NCBI RefSeq assembly: GCF_029961145.1
Contig: NZ_JASBRG010000003.1
Location: 248,001-312,000, forward strand
Source of the DNA: Pinibacter soli
GTDB lineage: Bacteria > Bacteroidota > Bacteroidia > Chitinophagales > Chitinophagaceae
Length of the DNA stretch: 64,000 nucleotides
Direction: 5' to 3'
The position numbers and the translations under genes were made by a program. A model generated the notes under the pieces. That model was not told the DNA's origin. It did no database searches and saw only the letters and a program-made list of their open reading frames with translations. This document shows positions 45,489 to 54,977 of this stretch, piece after piece. The stretch's first letter is position 1; every line of letters begins with the position of its first letter.

Positions 45489-47498
45489 ATGTTAATGCAT
45501 ATGAGATATTTTTCTTTAGTTAAGCTGACAACCGTGATATCATTCATAGCCATGACCTTTCAGGCTCAGGCACAGAACATTTCAATGTCGCTTAACACGG
45601 GCTGGCAATTTCATGAAAAAGACGAAGGAGCCTGGCACCCCGCAAAAGTTCCCGGAGAAGTACATACCGATCTTTTAGCCAATAAATTAATACCCGATCC
45701 ATTTTACAGAAACAATGAAAAGAAAGTGCAGTGGATCGAGAAAGTGGATTGGGAATACAAGACGACTTTTAAACCTTCGTCATTACTTTTGAACCAGAAG
45801 AAAGTTGACCTGGTATTTGATGGCCTTGACACTTATGCAGATGTCTACCTCAATGGAATGTTGGTGTTACAGGCAAACAACATGTTTCGCCAATGGCAGG
45901 TAGATGTAAAAAACAGACTGGTCAGCGGAGAGAATTCGTTGCGCATTTATTTTCATTCAGCTCAAAACAAAGTGGATTCAATAGCGAAATCTGATCTTCC
46001 ATATGTCATCCCTGACAATCCGCGGGCTTATATAAGAAAGGCGCAGTTTCATTTTGGTTGGGATTGGGGTCCCAAGCTAACCGGTTGCGGTATTTGGAAG
46101 CAGGTGAAATTGGTAGGATATAATGTCGCTCCCGAAGAAAAAAAATACGTTCCTCCGGTAAATGTACAACTCGTGCAAAAGCCTGATGAAAAAGGCACTT
46201 CATTCTATTTTACAATTGATGGAAAACCAGTGTACATGAAAGGCGCAAACTACATTCCATCAGATGCGTTTGTTACAAGAATGACGAAAGAAGATTACAG
46301 GAAAGTATTGATGATGGCGAAGGATGCGAATATGAACATGCTTCGTGTATGGGGCGGTGGTATTTATGAAGACGATGCTTTCTACGATCTGTGCGATGAG
46401 TTGGGTATTTACATCTGGCAGGATTTTATGTTTGCCGGGACGATGGTTCCCGGGGATGATGATTTTTTTACCAACGTTAAAAAAGAAATACAATACCAGG
46501 TAAAGAGGTTAAGAAATCATAAGTGTATCGTATTGTGGTGCGGTAATAACGAAGATGATGAGGCATTTCACAGATGGGGATGGCAGGATCAATTCAGGCT
46601 CTCCGCAAAAGACTCTGCGAAATTATGGAACGATTATGTAAGGCTCTTTCATGATAGCATCCCAACATGGTTGAAGGAAGTCGATAACGGCAGACCTTAT
46701 ATAACCACTTCTCCAAAGTATGGCTGGGGCGACAAAAGAAGTTTCACAGAAGGCGACAGTCATTACTGGGGAACATGGTGGGGTGGTGATGATTTCGAAG
46801 TATTTGAAACTAAGACGGGCCGCTTTATAAGCGAATACGGAATGGAAGCAATGCCTGGCTATGCAAGCGTTTTGAAATTCACGCAACCGCAGGACCGTTA
46901 CTTATTTTCAGATATACTGCAGGATCATCAAAAAGCAGGCAATGGATATAGAAAACTCGAGGGCTATTTAAAAAAATACATGATCGACTCTGCAAAGATC
47001 AACAAGCTTTCGGTTGAAGATTATGTGTATGTAACGCAGTGCGTGCAATACTATGGGTTCAAAAATATGATTCTCATACAAAGAAGTCATGAGCCCTATA
47101 ACATGGGAACGCTTCTCTGGCAATTGAATGACTGCTGGCCTGTTGCAAGCTGGAGCATCACTGATTATTATAACCGGACACCAAAAGCTGCATGGTATGC
47201 CGTAAAAGAAGCTTACAGGGATGATGTTAGGCCTGCGCGAGACAGTGTGCGACCAATCAATTTGAAATTGTCTGACCCGCATATCAAATGGAGAGTTGAA
47301 GAAGATAATATTATTCTTTCAGCTGATACATTCGCGAAGTACGTGTTCGTCGACATCGAAGGATACACAGGTAAGCTTAGTGATAATTATTTCGATCTCA
47401 TGCCTGGCAAGCAGAAAAAAATATCCTTTGATAAATCAGCATTGTCAGGTAGTGTGAAGGTTAAAGTGAAGTCATACTATGACATAAAGAAACAATAA
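45489..47498 (+). CDS. GH2 beta-mannosidase lacking two accessory Ig-like domains
   Basis: Exo-beta-mannosidase, expected to release the beta-1,4-linked core mannose of N-glycans or mannan ends. Signal peptide to about 28 (AQAQ); starts at 45489, 45495 and 45501 are all in frame. Sugar-binding domain 1 (about 30-212, ending GIWKQVKLVGY) is followed within about 14 residues by the lead-in of the catalytic barrel (VQLVQKPDEKGTSFYF, 226 on). The acid/base Glu355 (WCGNNEDD) and nucleophile Glu449 (FISEYGME) are intact. After the barrel (KAAWYAVKEAY, about 572-582) the sequence goes almost directly to the last domain (LKLSDPHIKW on). Full-length relatives are about 860 residues with a domain at each of those joints; this one has 669. 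Both losses keep the frame. Confidence 0.9.
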   Translation: MLMHMRYFSLVKLTTVISFIAMTFQAQAQNISMSLNTGWQFHEKDEGAWHPAKVPGEVHTDLLANKLIPDPFYRNNEKKVQWIEKVDWEYKTTFKPSSLLLNQKKVDLVFDGLDTYADVYLNGMLVLQANNMFRQWQVDVKNRLVSGENSLRIYFHSAQNKVDSIAKSDLPYVIPDNPRAYIRKAQFHFGWDWGPKLTGCGIWKQVKLVGYNVAPEEKKYVPPVNVQLVQKPDEKGTSFYFTIDGKPVYMKGANYIPSDAFVTRMTKEDYRKVLMMAKDANMNMLRVWGGGIYEDDAFYDLCDELGIYIWQDFMFAGTMVPGDDDFFTNVKKEIQYQVKRLRNHKCIVLWCGNNEDDEAFHRWGWQDQFRLSAKDSAKLWNDYVRLFHDSIPTWLKEVDNGRPYITTSPKYGWGDKRSFTEGDSHYWGTWWGGDDFEVFETKTGRFISEYGMEAMPGYASVLKFTQPQDRYLFSDILQDHQKAGNGYRKLEGYLKKYMIDSAKINKLSVEDYVYVTQCVQYYGFKNMILIQRSHEPYNMGTLLWQLNDCWPVASWSITDYYNRTPKAAWYAVKEAYRDDVRPARDSVRPINLKLSDPHIKWRVEEDNIILSADTFAKYVFVDIEGYTGKLSDNYFDLMPGKQKKISFDKSALSGSVKVKVKSYYDIKKQ

Positions 47499-47565
47499 TT
47501 TTCAAAGGCAACACGGAAAGCATTCTTAATTCTTAACTTTCAATTCTTAATTCGCAATTAAAACA

Positions 47566-49794
47566 ATGATCAATAGATTTTCATCCCTTATCGTATTAGC
47601 ATTGGCTTCAGCTACAGCGATAGCTCAAACTGAAAATATTCCTTTGGCGAACACCATTCGCATTGACGGCAACGATAGCAAAGACCTCATCATTGAAAAG
47701 GCAGTGCATGTAGTACCAACAGACAATCAGCTAAGTGCATTGAAAAATGAATTCATTGCCTTTATACATTTTGGTCCCAATACCTTTACCCGCAGAGAAT
47801 GGGGAACAGGGATGGAGGATCCGAAAGTTTTCGATCTTAAAGAATTACATACAGATCAATGGTGCGAAGCAATGAAAGCCGCCGGAATGAAGATGGTCAT
47901 TTTCACCGCTAAACATCACGATGGATTTGTGCTATGGCAAAGCCGTTATACGACACATGGCGTTATGTCAAGCAACTTCGAAAATGGAAAAGGAGATGTA
48001 CTGAAAGCGCTTGCAACATCCTGTAAAAAATATGGATTGAAACTCGGGATTTATCTTTCTCCCGCAGACCTTTTTCAAATTGAAAGCCCTGAAGGTTTGT
48101 ATGGCAATCTTAGTAAATATACCACACGCACCATACCGCGAGAAGTGCCGGGCAGGCCGTTTCAAAACAAAACAAAATTTCAGTTTAACGTAGATGACTA
48201 CAATGAATATTTTTTGAACCAACTGTTTGAACTGCTCACGGAATATGGCCCGATAAGCGAAGTCTGGTTTGACGGAGCCACTCCAAAAACAAAAGGTGGT
48301 CAGCAATACAATTACATTGCCTGGAAAAAACTCATTCACACACTGGCACCACAAGCTGTAATATTTGGCAAGGAAGATGTGCGCTGGTGCGGCAATGAAG
48401 CAGGCGGAACACGCGACACAGAATGGAACGTGGTTGCTTATTCCCACAATCCTGATACTTCGAATTACTTTCACGACATGACTGCAGTGGATCTTGGAAG
48501 CCGCGAAAAACTGTACGGTGCAAAGTATTTACATTATGAGCAGGCCGAAACAAACACGTCCATTCGAGAGGGTTGGTTTTATCGTGATGATACTTCACAG
48601 AAAGTACGCAGCGCGGATGATGTGTTTGATATGTACGAGCGTGCAGCAGGTGGCAACTCAACGTTTCTGTTAAACATTCCCCCGAATCGTGACGGCAAAT
48701 TTTCTGTTGAAGATGTAAGTGTATTGAATGAAACAGGCAAGCGCTTAAGTGAGACTTACGGAAATAATTTGTTTAGCAAAGCTTCGGGATTAAGGGCAGT
48801 GCTGGACAATGATTTGAGCACTTATGTTTTATTGGATCACCCGGCAAAAGAAATAATCATTACAACTGCTTCACCTGTGACCATCAATAGGTTTGTGATA
48901 CAGGAAGCTGTTCCTACACATAGTGAACGCGTAGAAAAACATGCCGTTGATGCGTGGGTGAATGGTCAGTGGCAGGAGATTGCTTCCGCTACCAATATCG
49001 GCTATAAACGCATATTGCGGTTCCCGGAAGTGACATCTACTAAATTCAGATTGCGTATTGTGGCAAGCAGGTTTGATCCTGTTATAGCAACGGTTGCGGC
49101 ATATAAATATAAAACACGACCACCGCAATTGCAGATAAACCGCGACGCAAAAGGCACAGTCACCATAGCGCCATTAGAAGACAATTTTGGCTGGAATCCC
49201 CACCGCGAAAATGCGTTGAAGAACCTGAATAGCGACATCAAAATTTATTATACACTGGATGGGTCAGAACCTTCATCTTCTTCCAAATTATATACACAAC
49301 CTTTTAAGTTTGAGAGAGGAGAAGTAAAGGCTGTCGTGATAGAAGCACAGCAGAGAGGCACCGCTGCCAGCCGGAAATTTGGCATCAGCAAAGAATCGTG
49401 GATATTGTTAAATGTAAGCAGCGAAGAGGCGAAACATCAGGCGATAAACGCATTTGACGCAGACAATAATACATGGTGGCAGTCGAATGAAAATGGGTTG
49501 CCTCAGTTCATTGCCATTGATCTGGGAAAGAGCTATACACTGAAAAGTTTTGCCTATACACCACAAACCAAAATACGTGGTGGTATGATGGCAAGTGGAA
49601 CCATCAAAGTAAGCGATGACGGCAAATCATGGAAAGATGCGGGCCGTTTTACATTTGGTAATCTTGTAAATGATCCAACCACACGAACGTTCAATTTTCC
49701 AAAGGCCGTAACAGCGAGATATGTGAGGGTTGAAGCAACGGCGTTAGAAGGTGAAGGAAAATTTTTAACGATTGGCGAATTGGATTTTCTCTAA
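47566..49794 (+). CDS. GH29 alpha-L-fucosidase with C-terminal carbohydrate-binding domains
   Basis: Secreted fucosidase, second in this locus. Signal peptide to about 20 (AIAQ). Catalytic domain about 45-400 with AFIHFGPNTFT, TAKHHDGF and the nucleophile Asp236 in EVWFDGATP. Then a beta-sandwich (about 410-520), a chitobiase-C-like segment around 560-605 (YTLDGSEPSSSSK) and a terminal F5/8 type C (CBM32-like) domain (about 610-742; WWQSNENGLPQFIAIDLG). The domain layout resembles the alpha-1,3/4-specific branch of GH29, whereas the 478-residue enzyme lacks the extra domains; the two probably act on different fucose linkages (inference). Confidence 0.92.
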   Translation: MINRFSSLIVLALASATAIAQTENIPLANTIRIDGNDSKDLIIEKAVHVVPTDNQLSALKNEFIAFIHFGPNTFTRREWGTGMEDPKVFDLKELHTDQWCEAMKAAGMKMVIFTAKHHDGFVLWQSRYTTHGVMSSNFENGKGDVLKALATSCKKYGLKLGIYLSPADLFQIESPEGLYGNLSKYTTRTIPREVPGRPFQNKTKFQFNVDDYNEYFLNQLFELLTEYGPISEVWFDGATPKTKGGQQYNYIAWKKLIHTLAPQAVIFGKEDVRWCGNEAGGTRDTEWNVVAYSHNPDTSNYFHDMTAVDLGSREKLYGAKYLHYEQAETNTSIREGWFYRDDTSQKVRSADDVFDMYERAAGGNSTFLLNIPPNRDGKFSVEDVSVLNETGKRLSETYGNNLFSKASGLRAVLDNDLSTYVLLDHPAKEIIITTASPVTINRFVIQEAVPTHSERVEKHAVDAWVNGQWQEIASATNIGYKRILRFPEVTSTKFRLRIVASRFDPVIATVAAYKYKTRPPQLQINRDAKGTVTIAPLEDNFGWNPHRENALKNLNSDIKIYYTLDGSEPSSSSKLYTQPFKFERGEVKAVVIEAQQRGTAASRKFGISKESWILLNVSSEEAKHQAINAFDADNNTWWQSNENGLPQFIAIDLGKSYTLKSFAYTPQTKIRGGMMASGTIKVSDDGKSWKDAGRFTFGNLVNDPTTRTFNFPKAVTARYVRVEATALEGEGKFLTIGELDFL

Positions 49795-49819
49795 AGACAA
49801 GGCAATGCCTTGCCTCTAC
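49795..49819. repeat. Palindromic repeat (AGGCAATGCCT type)
   Basis: CAAGGCA / TGCCTTG core directly after the stop codon of the GH29 gene, with a partly decayed outer stem (AGA / CCTCT). Related to 15371-15399. Confidence 0.65.
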
Positions 49820-49844
49820 GTGTTAAAATAAAAAATATCAAGTA

Positions 49845-52172
49845 ATGAACAGGTTCATTAGAAAAGGGTTCAAGTCATTTCTGTATTTGCAGACTCTTAT
49901 TTTTTTCTGTCTCGGAATGCATGCGCAGACGACGCAAAGGTCATACAACATCATACCGCAACCGGCTCAACTTAAAGCGCAGCCGGGAAATTTTGTGATC
50001 AGCAATAAAACGGTTTTGGTATCGCCTACCGACAATTCATTCTATAATGAAACAGGTTTTTTAAGAAACCTTATTCAAAATTATATTGGAGTAAATGCGC
50101 TGAAATTCCAAAAGAGTGCTACAGCCAATGCGATTGTGTTAAAGTACGATGCGTCTTTAAAACAGGCAGAAGCCTACTCGCTAACCATTACTCCAAAAAC
50201 TATTACGCTTGCTGCGAAAGACGGTGCGGGAATGTTTTATGCAATTGAAACTCTGCGTCAGCTGTTGCCTGCAGCTGTTGAAGGGGGAAAAGGAAATACC
50301 TTGTCAGTGCCTTGCCTGCAAATAGCCGATCAGCCGGCATTCGGCTGGAGAGGCATGATGCTGGATGTGTCCCGCCATTTTTTTTCAATACAATACCTGA
50401 AAAAATATGCCGACATGATGGCGCTGTACAAGTTGAACAAGCTGCACCTGCATTTAACGGACGACCAAGGTTGGCGTATCGAAATAAAAAAGTATCCGAG
50501 CCTGACCAGTGAGGGAGCGTGGCGCACATTTGACAATCATGATTCTGCCTGCATTGCAAAGGCAGAAGCTACCGGCAACGATGATTGGAGGCCCGAAGCA
50601 CAACATACAGTGCAGAGGAACGGACAAACTTTATATGGCGGTTTTTATACGCAGGATGAAATGCGTGAATTCATACGCTATGCTGCCAGTCGCCATATAG
50701 AAGTGATTCCGGAAATAGACATGCCCGGTCACATGATGGCTGCTGCAAGAATTTATCCGGAGCTAACCTGCGACACTGTAATAGTGAGCAACAAATATGA
50801 TTTTTCCAATCCCATATGTCCGTGCAACCCGCGTGTACTGGAGTTCGCAAAAGACATTTTTACTGAGATAGCGGATCTTTTCCCATCAACGTACATTCAT
50901 ATCGGCGGGGATGAGGTAAACAAGAAATATTGGGAAAGATCACCCGTTGTAAAAGCTTTCATGAGGCAGAAAGGCTTTTCCAATATAACGCAGATCCAAA
51001 GTTATTTCAATGATTATATGCTGGCCTTTTTCAAAACGAAAGGAAAGACAATGATTGGCTGGGATGAGATCATTGAAGGAAAAATTGACTCATCTGCCGT
51101 GGTGATGTTCTGGCGCACATGGGCACCAAAAGCGCCCTTAGAAGCTGTAAAGAATGGGAACAAGCTTGTGATGACTCCAGATGGGCCCTATTATTTTGAT
51201 GCCATTGAAGATGCGCAAACATTGCCTTCTGTATATAACTATGATCCATCTGATGCCGGCAAGTATCATATGAGCGATCAGGAGAAAAAAAGTATTCTGG
51301 GAGTGCAGGCCAACTTATGGACAGAAAATATAGCTTCAGAAAAAAGAGCGGATTATATGATTATGCCGCGTCTTACAGCACTTTCGGAAGTTGGGTGGAC
51401 CCATCGATACAGCTACAAAGACTATTTGCAAAGATTAAGTGTACAATATGAACGGCTCGACAAATTGAATGTTAATTATCGGTTGCCTGATATCAACAAC
51501 CTTGTAAGTAATTATGTTGTGATGGGCAAAACGCCGTTCTTTGCCGCGTCTCCTGTTTCGCGATTCAAAGTGCATTATACCTTGGATGGTTCTGCACCGG
51601 TGGCTGCATCGCCAATCATGGAAAGGCCTGTAACACTCGAGCATTCAGCGGTCATGAAGTTGGCGCTCTTTACACCTTCAGGAAGAAGGGGTGATGTGTA
51701 CACACTTAACTTCAGTGAGCAACAGCTGGCACAAAACAAAAGCATTCCCAATCTTAAAAGTGGCCTTGCCGCTGAATATTATAAGGGAGCATTTGCTGTT
51801 ACAACTGCCATCAAAGGAACTCCTGATAGTGTGTTTGTTACAGACGGCATTAAAGTGCCTGAATCGATCAAAGCCCCTGCTTTTGGTTTGAAATACAAGG
51901 GATATATTGAAGTGCCGGAAACAGGTATTTACACTTTTTATCTCATGTGCAATGATGGAGGGGTGTTAATTATCGACGATAAAAAAATAATAGACAACGA
52001 CGGTTTACATCCTGATAAAACAATAGGAGGACAGGTAGCGCTGCAAAAAGGATTACATTCGCTGGCCGTTGATTTTTCAGAATATGGCGGAGGGTATTCC
52101 CTTGAACTTAAATACAGTTATAAGGGAGGTGAACCGAAGGTGGTTCCGGCGGCGTGGTTTAAAAAGAATTAA
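49845..52172 (+). CDS. GH20 beta-N-acetylhexosaminidase with C-terminal PA14 domain
   Basis: Secreted exo-enzyme removing terminal GlcNAc (or GalNAc). Signal peptide to about 28 (MHAQ), GH20b domain (about 33-155), then the TIM barrel (about 160-505) with LHLTDDQGWR and the catalytic Asp356-Glu357 pair in HIGGDEVN. A chitobiase-C-like segment (HYTLDGSAPVAAS, about 575) and a PA14 domain (about 640-772; GLAAEYYKGAF to DFSEYGGGYSLELKY) follow. PA14 often binds carbohydrate. 775 residues, complete. Its place between fucosidase and mannosidase genes suits trimming of N-glycan antennae. Confidence 0.94.
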   Translation: MNRFIRKGFKSFLYLQTLIFFCLGMHAQTTQRSYNIIPQPAQLKAQPGNFVISNKTVLVSPTDNSFYNETGFLRNLIQNYIGVNALKFQKSATANAIVLKYDASLKQAEAYSLTITPKTITLAAKDGAGMFYAIETLRQLLPAAVEGGKGNTLSVPCLQIADQPAFGWRGMMLDVSRHFFSIQYLKKYADMMALYKLNKLHLHLTDDQGWRIEIKKYPSLTSEGAWRTFDNHDSACIAKAEATGNDDWRPEAQHTVQRNGQTLYGGFYTQDEMREFIRYAASRHIEVIPEIDMPGHMMAAARIYPELTCDTVIVSNKYDFSNPICPCNPRVLEFAKDIFTEIADLFPSTYIHIGGDEVNKKYWERSPVVKAFMRQKGFSNITQIQSYFNDYMLAFFKTKGKTMIGWDEIIEGKIDSSAVVMFWRTWAPKAPLEAVKNGNKLVMTPDGPYYFDAIEDAQTLPSVYNYDPSDAGKYHMSDQEKKSILGVQANLWTENIASEKRADYMIMPRLTALSEVGWTHRYSYKDYLQRLSVQYERLDKLNVNYRLPDINNLVSNYVVMGKTPFFAASPVSRFKVHYTLDGSAPVAASPIMERPVTLEHSAVMKLALFTPSGRRGDVYTLNFSEQQLAQNKSIPNLKSGLAAEYYKGAFAVTTAIKGTPDSVFVTDGIKVPESIKAPAFGLKYKGYIEVPETGIYTFYLMCNDGGVLIIDDKKIIDNDGLHPDKTIGGQVALQKGLHSLAVDFSEYGGGYSLELKYSYKGGEPKVVPAAWFKKN

Positions 52173-52219
52173 TAGTTAATAATTAAGAATAAATAAGGCA
52201 GAACAAAACATCTTAACTA

Positions 52220-52247
52220 ATCATGAGAATCATGAAAATCAGCGTTC
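52220..52247. repeat. Dispersed ATCATGA-type repeat overlapping the GH92 start
   Basis: Matches 10713-10740 at 26 of 28 positions. In this copy both in-frame ATG codons of the repeat (52223 and 52232) serve as possible starts of the GH92 gene, so the first residues MRIMKISV are encoded by repeat. Confidence 0.75.
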
Positions 52248-54535
52248 CTATTTTGATGCTTACACGCCTTTCGATAGCGGGTGTACTTACAGGTGGTGCG
52301 ATTTCATCTGCACATGCGCAATTTAAAAGTCCTGTGCAGGAAGCGGTTCCACTGACTTTTGTTGATCCCTACATTGGTTCGGGCGGGCACGGTCACGTGT
52401 TTGTGGGTGCGAGTGTACCTTATGGCGCAGTGCAGGCCGGGCCAACGAATATTGTGAAAGGATGGGACTGGTGCTCAGGTTATCATTATTCCGACAGCGT
52501 ACTGATTGGTTTTCCGCAAACTCACCTGAGTGGTACCGGCATTGGAGATTTGGGTGATGTTATGATCATGCCTTACACTGATCAACCCAGGATTTACAAG
52601 GCACCGGACGATTCTTCTTCTGGTAAAAAAATAATAGGCCGCTCACATCCCGGTTCTACATATACACATGAGCAGGAAGTGGTACGTCCAGGTTACTACG
52701 CGGTGCAATTGCTCGATTATGCTATTAAAGCAGAGATCACAGCAACAGAACGTGTAGCACTGCATCGTTATACTTTTCCAAAAGACAAAACTGCAAAAGT
52801 GTTGATCGATCTGCAACAAGGCATTGGTTGGGATGGTGCTACGGACACTTATATTGTGCAGAAAGATGATTACACATTAGTAGGATATCGTTTCTCCAAA
52901 GGCTGGGCTGTTGATCAGCGTTTGTGGTTTGCAATAAAAAGCGATGTGCCTATTGGTAAATTAGAATTACTTAAAAACAATGAGCCGTTTGCCGGTAAGT
53001 CGCTTAAGGCAGTAGATACAAAAGGAGTGATCACTTTTGCAAATGCAGGTACTGTACAATTGAAAATTGGCATTTCACCGGTAAGCAGCGACGGTGCGTT
53101 GAATAATATACAGGCAGAACTGCCGGGCTGGAACTTTGAAAAAACAGTTGAAGCGGCAAATACAAAATGGATCGCGGCATTGTCACGCGTTAAGATCAGC
53201 ACTGATGATAAGGATCAGCGAAAAGTTTTTTATACCGCGTTGTATCACACCATGATAGCGCCTGCATTGTTTAATGACCACAATGGTGATTATCGCGGCA
53301 CTGATAAAAAAGTATATCGCAATCCCGGATTCAACAATTACTCAGTGTTTTCATTGTGGGATATTTATCGCTCCTGTGCACCCCTTGCAACGCTTATTCA
53401 ACCAGAAAAGATCAATGATTTTTGTAACAGCATGTTGGCTATACACGAACAGCAAGGCAAGTTGCCAGTGTGGCCCTTGATGGGAAATGAAACAAACTGT
53501 ATGGTGGGGTATCATGCGGTTCCGCTACTCGCAGATGCCTACAAAAAAGGTTTTCGCGGTTTCAGCGGGGAGAAAGCATTAGAAGCAATGAAAGCAACCG
53601 CAAACAACGGTGAGTTTGGTTTGAACTATGTTGTGTCCAAAGGATACATTCCGGCAGAAAAAGAACATGAATCTGTTTCAAAGGGTATGGAATATGCCAT
53701 AGATGATTGGTGCATTGCACAACTGGCAAAGCAGCTAGGGAAAACAAGTGATGCTGCTCTTTATGCTAAACGTGCCCAATACTATAAAAATTATTTTGAC
53801 TCCAATATTCATTTCGTAAGGCCAAAATTGGAAAACGGTTCGTTTAAAACACCGTATGATCCTTTTAACTCTATTCATGAGAACGGAGATTTTACAGAAG
53901 GTAATGGCTGGCAATACACATGGCTCGTGCCACAGGATCCGCAGGGCTTAATTAATTTGATGGGAGGCGATGAACCTTTTACAACCAAGCTCGATAGCTT
54001 GTTTAGTGTAAAGGGCGATATGGGTGCGCAGGCCTCAAACGACATCTCCGGTCTCATCGGCATGTACGCTCATGGCAACGAACCGAGCCATCACGTTACT
54101 TACCTGTATTCTTTTGCCGGTAAGCCCTGGAAGACTGCGGAGAAAGTGCGCCAGGTGAATAATGAATTTTATACAACCAAACCGGACGGTCTTGCAGGTA
54201 ATGAAGATTGTGGCGCCATGAGCAGCTGGTTTATCTGGTCCTCACTGGGAATGTATCCTGTTAATCCTGCAAATGGCGTGTATGTTTTTGGCAGTCCTTT
54301 GTTTAACAGAGCAACGATAAATGTAGGTAAAGGAAAGACTTTTACTATCCAAACTACCAACAACAGCAAAGACAACATCTACATTCAAAGTGTTACTTTA
54401 AATGGTAAACCATACACGAAGAGTTTTATTCGTCATGAGGATATTTTGAAAGGAGGCGTGTTGATATTTGTGATGGGTAGTAAGCCTAATAAAGCATTTG
54501 GCGAAGCTGTTGCTAACAGGCCGCCGTTGAATTAA
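52223..54535 (+). CDS. GH92 exo-alpha-mannosidase
   Basis: Calcium-dependent inverting alpha-mannosidase, typically acting on N-glycan mannose branches. Signal peptide to about 33 (AHAQ). Family marks: DPYIGSGGHGHVFVGAS near the mature N-terminus, FSLWDIYRSCAPL, MGNETNCMVGYHAVPLLAD and, near the end, NEDCGAMSSWFIWSSLGMYPV. Length 770 is normal and the protein looks complete. Linkage preference cannot be told from sequence. It is the last gene of the operon, followed 18 bp later by a strong terminator. The first ATG lies in a dispersed repeat; ATG 52232 is an alternative start. Confidence 0.95.
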   Translation: MRIMKISVPILMLTRLSIAGVLTGGAISSAHAQFKSPVQEAVPLTFVDPYIGSGGHGHVFVGASVPYGAVQAGPTNIVKGWDWCSGYHYSDSVLIGFPQTHLSGTGIGDLGDVMIMPYTDQPRIYKAPDDSSSGKKIIGRSHPGSTYTHEQEVVRPGYYAVQLLDYAIKAEITATERVALHRYTFPKDKTAKVLIDLQQGIGWDGATDTYIVQKDDYTLVGYRFSKGWAVDQRLWFAIKSDVPIGKLELLKNNEPFAGKSLKAVDTKGVITFANAGTVQLKIGISPVSSDGALNNIQAELPGWNFEKTVEAANTKWIAALSRVKISTDDKDQRKVFYTALYHTMIAPALFNDHNGDYRGTDKKVYRNPGFNNYSVFSLWDIYRSCAPLATLIQPEKINDFCNSMLAIHEQQGKLPVWPLMGNETNCMVGYHAVPLLADAYKKGFRGFSGEKALEAMKATANNGEFGLNYVVSKGYIPAEKEHESVSKGMEYAIDDWCIAQLAKQLGKTSDAALYAKRAQYYKNYFDSNIHFVRPKLENGSFKTPYDPFNSIHENGDFTEGNGWQYTWLVPQDPQGLINLMGGDEPFTTKLDSLFSVKGDMGAQASNDISGLIGMYAHGNEPSHHVTYLYSFAGKPWKTAEKVRQVNNEFYTTKPDGLAGNEDCGAMSSWFIWSSLGMYPVNPANGVYVFGSPLFNRATINVGKGKTFTIQTTNNSKDNIYIQSVTLNGKPYTKSFIRHEDILKGGVLIFVMGSKPNKAFGEAVANRPPLN

Positions 54536-54552
54536 TATTGTTGCATGAAAAT

Positions 54553-54592
54553 AAAAAAGGACAAACCGCTAAATTCGGTTTGTCCTTTTTTT
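54553..54592 (+). terminator. Strong intrinsic terminator at the end of the N-glycan-type operon
   Basis: AAAAAAGGACAAACCG, loop of 7, CGGTTTGTCC then a run of seven T. It also carries an A-run upstream, so it can work on both strands and would also end the minus-strand gene at 54614-54925. Confidence 0.9.
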
Positions 54593-54613
54593 GTGTCAAG
54601 TTATACGCATTCT

Positions 54614-54925
54614 CTATTGCTTGTTTTTTGTAGGTTGATTTACTTTTATTAGAACTATTTGGAAAAGCAGAAGTATCGTTAAAAGCCAAAATGTCGTCAT
54701 AGATTTTACTGAATACTGGTTGTGTATTTTTCGAGCCGCATCAATGTATTCTTTTGCTTTGTATTTGACTGTGTCGATGCTTTGTATTGAGTCAATCTCT
54801 ATTTTTTTCATTGACATCAAAGTGTTGTTCTTAGTCGCCGCAAAATCAATGTGTGAGAAATTGTCCGCAAGCAAATAAAAGAAGATCCCTAACGAAAGTA
54901 TTTGCAAAATTTTTCTAAGAATCAT
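54614..54925 (-). CDS. Small membrane protein of unknown function
   Basis: 103 residues with two hydrophobic segments (about 8-21 and 80-94) flanking a charged, probably helical loop of about 55 residues (KYKAKEYIDAARKIHNQY). I do not recognise the family. The first segment could be a signal anchor, placing the loop outside the cytoplasm. It lies between the operon terminator and the Lrp gene on the same strand as Lrp, 52 bp after it, so co-transcription is possible. Confidence 0.6.
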   Translation of the reverse strand: MILRKILQILSLGIFFYLLADNFSHIDFAATKNNTLMSMKKIEIDSIQSIDTVKYKAKEYIDAARKIHNQYSVKSMTTFWLLTILLLFQIVLIKVNQPTKNKQ

Positions 54926-54977
54926 GTTGATGAAATATTACAATATTTGTACAAAGGTTTGAAAGTTTGTGTTCTCA

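Noticed and set aside
45489-47498. Frameshift or pseudogene explanation for the short GH2 protein
   Set aside because: The frame is continuous, both catalytic glutamates and both outer domains are present, and the losses coincide with domain borders.
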